A model generated the notes under the pieces. That model ran no database searches. It saw only the letters and a program-made list of their open reading frames with translations, and was not told the origin of the DNA. Positions 29,806 to 33,563 of a stretch of DNA of 33,563 nt are shown piece after piece. The first letter of the stretch is position 1, and every line of letters begins with the position of its first letter. The stretch is from Arthrobacter crystallopoietes BAB-32 (lineage in GTDB: Bacteria > Actinomycetota > Actinomycetes > Actinomycetales > Micrococcaceae), in contig NZ_ANPE02000098.1 in the NCBI RefSeq assembly GCF_000328305.2, positions 1 to 33,563 of the forward strand. The letters run 5' to 3'. Both the position numbers and the translations under genes were made by a program.

Positions 29806-30852
29806 ATGCTGAAAACCAACCGTTTCACCCGCCGTTCCCTGCTCGGTGCCGCCGCCCTGGCCGCCTCCGCCTCGCTGGCCCTGACCGGCTGCGTGGCCGG
29901 CGAAGACTCCGAAGCCGCCGCCGGCGCGACCGCCGCCAGCGACGGAGTCCTGAACATCGACTTCGCCACCTACAACCCGCTGAGCCTGGTCATCAAGGAA
30001 AAGGGCTGGCTCGAGGCCACGCTCGCCGACCAGGGCGTGGAGGTCAACTGGGTCCAGTCGGCCGGCTCAAACAAGGCCAACGAGGCGCTGCGTTCCGGAG
30101 CCATCGACGTCGGTTCCACCGCCGGTTCCGCCGCGCTGCTGGCACGCGCCAACGGCTCGCCGATCCAGACCATCAGCCTGTACTCCCAGCCGGAATGGGC
30201 CGCCCTCGTCACGCTGCCGGACTCCGGCATCGACTCGGTGGAGGACCTGAAGGGCAAGTCCATCGCCGCGACCAAGGGCACCGACCCCTACTTCTTCCTG
30301 CTGCAGTCGCTGGAGGAAGCCGGCCTGTCGCAGGACGACGTGACGGTGCAGAACCTGCAGCATGCCGACGGCTGGACCGCGCTGAACAACGGCTCGGTGG
30401 ACGCCTGGTCCGGCCTCGACCCGATCATGGCCGGTGCCGAGCAGGAGGGCGCCGAGCTGTTCTACCGCAACCTGGACTTCAACACCTACGGCTTCCTCAA
30501 CGCCACCGAGAGCTTCCTCGAGGAGGAGCCGGAGCTGGCGCAGACCGTGGTCAATGCCTACGAGAAGGCCCGCGCCTGGGCCGCCGAGAATCCGGAGGAG
30601 ACCGCGCAGATCCTCGCCGACGTCGCCGGTCTGGACCTGGAAGTAGCGACGACGGTGATCACCGAGCGCAGCAACCTGGACGTTGATCCCGCGCCGGGCG
30701 AGACCCAGCGCGCCGTCCTGGAGAAGGTCGGCCCGGCCTTCGTGGAGACCGGCGACGTGGCCAGCCAGGCGCAGATCGATGAAGCGCTCGAGACGCTCCT
30801 CAATGACTCGCTGGTGCAGGCGGCCGATCCGGCCGCGATCAAGGAATCCTGA
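29806..30852 (+). CDS. ssuA: Sulfonate/taurine-type ABC transporter binding lipoprotein
   Basis: A 348-residue binding protein. The N-terminus has a twin-arginine-like RFTRRSLLGAAALAA and a lipobox LTGC with cysteine near residue 29, so export may be by Tat followed by lipidation. The mature part shows SsuA/NMT1-like features: LNIDFATYNPLSLVIKEKGW, VNWVQSAGSNKANEALRSGA, DVGSTAGSAALLARANGSPI and DLKGKSIAATKGTDPYFFLL. The ribosome site GAAGGAAAAACC fits the ATG at 29806. Its stop TGA overlaps the ssuC start (TGATG). Ligand: an aliphatic sulfonate, sulfate ester or similar anion, by family and by riboswitch context; the exact ligand is unknown. Confidence 0.91.
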   Translation: MLKTNRFTRRSLLGAAALAASASLALTGCVAGEDSEAAAGATAASDGVLNIDFATYNPLSLVIKEKGWLEATLADQGVEVNWVQSAGSNKANEALRSGAIDVGSTAGSAALLARANGSPIQTISLYSQPEWAALVTLPDSGIDSVEDLKGKSIAATKGTDPYFFLLQSLEEAGLSQDDVTVQNLQHADGWTALNNGSVDAWSGLDPIMAGAEQEGAELFYRNLDFNTYGFLNATESFLEEEPELAQTVVNAYEKARAWAAENPEETAQILADVAGLDLEVATTVITERSNLDVDPAPGETQRAVLEKVGPAFVETGDVASQAQIDEALETLLNDSLVQAADPAAIKES

Positions 30853-31775
30853 TGACGCAACTCGGGAATCCCGATCTCACCGGCAACAGTGTTACGCCCA
30901 CGAGCGCGCATGGCCTTAAGGCCACCGGCGTGGACGTGACCACTGCAGGCGCGGCCCAGCCGCCCGCCCCTGATCAGGGCGGCAGCACCCCGGCAAACGG
31001 ATGGTCCCCGGCCGGGGTGCTGGAGAAGGGCTGGGCGCGCCTGCTGCTTGGACTGCTGCTGCCTGCGGCGCTGATCGGCGCCTGGCAGTGGAGCACCTCG
31101 GCGGGCCTGTTCAGCGTGGTCCAGTTGCCGCCGCCGGCGATGGTCTTCGAGGCTGCCGCGGACCTGATCCAGCGCGGCGAGCTCGGCCAGCATGTGGCGA
31201 TCTCCACCCAGCGCGTGCTGATCGGCTTCGCGTTCGGCGCCGGGCTGGGCCTGGCGTTCGGCGCGCTGGTGGGGCTCTCCCGCGTGGCCGACGTGCTGCT
31301 GGCCCCGACCATCGGGGCGCTGCGTGCGGTCCCGTCCCTGGCCTGGGTGCCGCTGCTGATCCTCTGGATGAAGATCGGCGAGGACTCGAAGGTCACGCTG
31401 ATCATGATCGGCGCCTTCTTCCCGGTCTTTACGACGGTTTCGCTGGCCCTGCGGCACGTGGACAAGAACCTGGTCGAGGCCGGACGCGCCTTTGGCCTCA
31501 AGGGACTGAAGCTCCTCACCACAGTCCAGCTCCCCGCCGTCGTACCTTCCGTCTTTTCCGGACTGCGGCTGGCGCTGGCGCAGGCCTGGCTGTTCCTGGT
31601 CGCCGCCGAGCTCATCGCATCCTCGATGGGCCTCGGGTTCCTGTTGACCGATTCGCAAAACAATGGCCGGACCGACCGGCTGCTGCTGGCGATTGTGCTG
31701 CTGGCAGTCATTGGCAAGATCACTGACGCCCTGCTTGGCGTCGCAGAGAAATGGGCAGTAAAACGATGGGCGTAA
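30852..31775 (+). CDS. ssuC: Sulfonate/taurine-type ABC transporter permease
   Basis: A 307-residue inner membrane permease with a long hydrophilic, proline-rich N-terminus of about 55 residues and then about six helices. Family marks are LPPPAMVFEAAADLIQRGEL, a TQRVLIGFAFGAGLGLAFGA helix, LRAVPSLAWVPLLILWMKIG, AFFPVFTTVSLALRHVDKNL and the coupling loop EAGRAFGLKGLKLLTTVQLP. IASSMGLGFLLTDSQN near the end is typical of SsuC/TauC. It overlaps ssuA by one base and the following acyl-CoA synthetase gene by at least ten, so translation of the set is coupled. Confidence 0.92.
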   Translation: MTQLGNPDLTGNSVTPTSAHGLKATGVDVTTAGAAQPPAPDQGGSTPANGWSPAGVLEKGWARLLLGLLLPAALIGAWQWSTSAGLFSVVQLPPPAMVFEAAADLIQRGELGQHVAISTQRVLIGFAFGAGLGLAFGALVGLSRVADVLLAPTIGALRAVPSLAWVPLLILWMKIGEDSKVTLIMIGAFFPVFTTVSLALRHVDKNLVEAGRAFGLKGLKLLTTVQLPAVVPSVFSGLRLALAQAWLFLVAAELIASSMGLGFLLTDSQNNGRTDRLLLAIVLLAVIGKITDALLGVAEKWAVKRWA

Positions 31776-33563
31776 GCATCACCGAACCGGCCTCGGTCCT
31801 CAACTGGCCGGAGCCGCAGACCGAAGAGGAGCGCATCGCGTTCTGGGAGGACGCCGCACGCCGGCTGGAGTGGGCCGAGCCGTGGCACACCGCGCATTCC
31901 GCCACCCCAGTGGATGTCGAGGCCCGCCGCGGGCCGGAGCTGCGCTGGTTCGACGGCGGAAAGCTCAACGCCGCGGTCAACTGCACCGACCGGCATGTGG
32001 CCGCCGGGCGCGGGGACAAGGTGGCGCTGCACTTCGAAGGCGAGCCGGGCGACCGCCGCACCGTGACCTACCGCGAGCTGCAGGAACTGGTCTCGCAGGC
32101 GGCCAACGCGCTGCAGGCCTTGGGCGTCGGCAAGGGCGACCGCGTGGTCATCTACCTGCCGGTGCTGGTGGAAACCGTGGTCATCACGCTGGCGTGCGCA
32201 CGGATCGGCGCGGTGCACTCGCTGGTCTTCGGCGGCTTCTCGGCCGAGGCCCTGCGCTTCCGCGTCGAGGACACCGGCGCGAAGCTGCTGGTCACCACCG
32301 ACGGGCAGTACCGCCGCGGCCAGGCCGTTCCGGTGAAGGACAATGCGGACGCCGCCGTCTCCGGGGACAATGCGATCGAGCATGTGCTGGTCCTGCGCCG
32401 CACGGGCAGCGACATTGCCTGGACCGAGGGGCGCGACGTGTGGTGGCACGACGTCGTCGACACCCAGCCGCGGGTCCACGAGGCCGAGGCCTTCGACGCC
32501 GAAACACCGTTGTTCATCATGTACACCTCCGGCACGACCGGGCAGCCGAAGGGCCTGGTCCACACCACCGGCGGCTACCTCACGCAGGCCTCGTTCAGCC
32601 ACGAGTACCTGTTCAGCCACCCGGATCCGGCACAGCGCGACGGCGACGTCCACTGGTGCACGGCGGACCTCGCCTGGGTCACCGCGCACACCTACGAGAT
32701 CTACGGGCCGCTCTCCAACGGCGTCACCCAGGTCATCTACGAGGGTGTGCCCAATGCGCCGCACCCGGGCCGCCACTTCGAGATCATCCAGCGCTACGGC
32801 GTCACCAGCTACTACACCGCGCCCACGCTGGTCCGCTCGCTGATGGGCTGGTTCCCCGAGGGCATCCCGGCCGAGTACGACCTCTCCTCCATCCGCCTGT
32901 GCGGCACGGTCGGCGAGGCCGTGAACCCCGAGGCGTGGCGCTGGCTGCGCACGCAGGTCGGGCGCGATGCGCTGGTAGCCGGCGATCCGTCGTCGGGCGT
33001 TCCCATGGTGGATACCTGGTGGCAGTCCGAATCCGGCGCCACCATCCTCTCCCCGCGCCAGACGGACTCCTCCTTCAAACCCGGCTGCGCCACCCGCGCC
33101 CTGCCGGGTGTGGCCACGGATATCGTTGACGACGGCGGAGCCGGGTGGGTGCCAACGTGCAGGGCAACATCGTGGTCACCAAGACCGGCCCCTCGATGGC
33201 CCGCACCGTCTGGGGGAACCCTGAGCGGTACTTCACGTCCTACTGGGAGAAGTATGCTGCGCAGGGCTGGTTCCTCGCCGGCGATGGCGCCCGCTTCGAC
33301 GAGGACGGCGACACGTGGATCCTCGGCCGGACGGACGACGTCATCAACATCTCCGGGCACCGGCTGTCCACGATCGAGATCGAGTCCGCGCTGGTGTCCC
33401 ACCCGGCTGTGGTGGAGGCCGGGGTGTGCCCCACCTACGACGCGAAGACCGGGCACGCCGCGACCGCGTTCGTGGTGCCCCTGGACAAGTCGCTCATCGG
33501 CACCACCCTCGCCATCCCGGCCGCTGCCCCCGGCGCCGACGGCTCCGCACCCGCCGCCCAGCC
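31766..33563 (+). pseudogene. acs: Acetyl-CoA synthetase-like (AMP-forming) gene, frameshifted and cut by the window end
   Basis: The frame from the ATG at 31766 (31751 is an alternative) gives an acetyl-CoA-synthetase N-terminus, VFGGFSAEALRFRVEDTGAK, the P-loop YTSGTTGQPKGLVHTTGGYL, DLAWVTAHTYEIYGPL, GTVGEAVNPEAW and VDTWWQSESGAT. The WV-T, GTVGE and WWQ positions match the acetate-pocket residues I recall for Acs, so a short acyl substrate is likely. Near 33143-33149 the frame breaks: the family continuation (VGANVQGNIVVTKTGPSMAR, ARFDEDGDTWILGRTDDVIN, ISGHRLSTIEIESALVSHP) is in the frame one base back. One G missing from a G-run explains it. It may be a true mutation or a sequencing error. 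It is fourth in the ssu operon, overlapping ssuC, suggesting that the acid left after desulfonation is activated to a CoA ester. Confidence 0.8.

Noticed and set aside
1-33563. tRNA or rRNA genes, CRISPR arrays, insertion sequences, integrase or phage genes.
   Set aside because: None seen on reading both strands; no transposase-like or integrase-like product and no regularly spaced repeats.

Overview
The window is high-GC DNA with dense, short-spaced operons, strong AGGAGG-type ribosome binding sites and long spurious antisense frames. It looks like an actinobacterium, most likely a member of the Micrococcaceae (Arthrobacter-like); this is inferred from gene content and protein style, not from a marker gene. 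I see no rRNA, tRNA, CRISPR array, transposase or prophage gene.

Layout. (1) 0-2.8 kb: an MHS-type MFS carrier followed by an FMN-dependent alpha-hydroxyacid (lactate-type) dehydrogenase, closed by a strong two-way terminator. (2) 2.8-12.6 kb, minus strand: two transcription units, each headed by a SAM-I riboswitch. The distal unit is a complete oligopeptide/nickel-type ABC transporter (binding lipoprotein, two permeases, fused double ATPase) followed by a DszC/SfnC-like flavin monooxygenase and an NtaA/SnaA/DszA-family monooxygenase. The proximal unit is a single DmoA/DszA-like monooxygenase. (3) 12.8-13.7 kb: a membrane protein gene of unknown role, broken by one frameshift. (4) 13.9-24.2 kb: a carboxylic-acid block made of a D-2-hydroxyacid dehydrogenase, an isocitrate/isopropylmalate-family dehydrogenase, a tctCBA tripartite carboxylate transporter with a divergent IclR regulator, and a CoA-transferase, HMG-CoA-lyase-like and 2-hydroxycarboxylate-transporter set. 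(5) 24.7-28.5 kb: a CoA-binding protein, a stand-alone MetE-like methyltransferase under a third SAM-I riboswitch, a PH-like/alpha-beta hydrolase fusion and a winged-helix regulator. (6) 28.7 kb to the end: a fourth SAM-I riboswitch in front of an ssuB-ssuA-ssuC sulfonate transporter and an acetyl-CoA-synthetase-like gene that carries a frameshift and runs off the window.

How it fits together. Four SAM-I riboswitches tie two import systems, three flavin monooxygenases and a methionine-synthase-like enzyme into one sulfur-starvation regulon: when SAM falls, the cell imports organosulfur compounds, releases sulfur oxidatively and makes methionine. The true substrates are not readable from sequence. 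No flavin reductase to feed the FMNH2-dependent enzymes, and no sulfonate monooxygenase ssuD next to ssuBAC, is present in the window. The carboxylate block carries no SAM riboswitch and has its own operator-like inverted repeats, so it is probably an independent catabolic island lying between sulfur modules.
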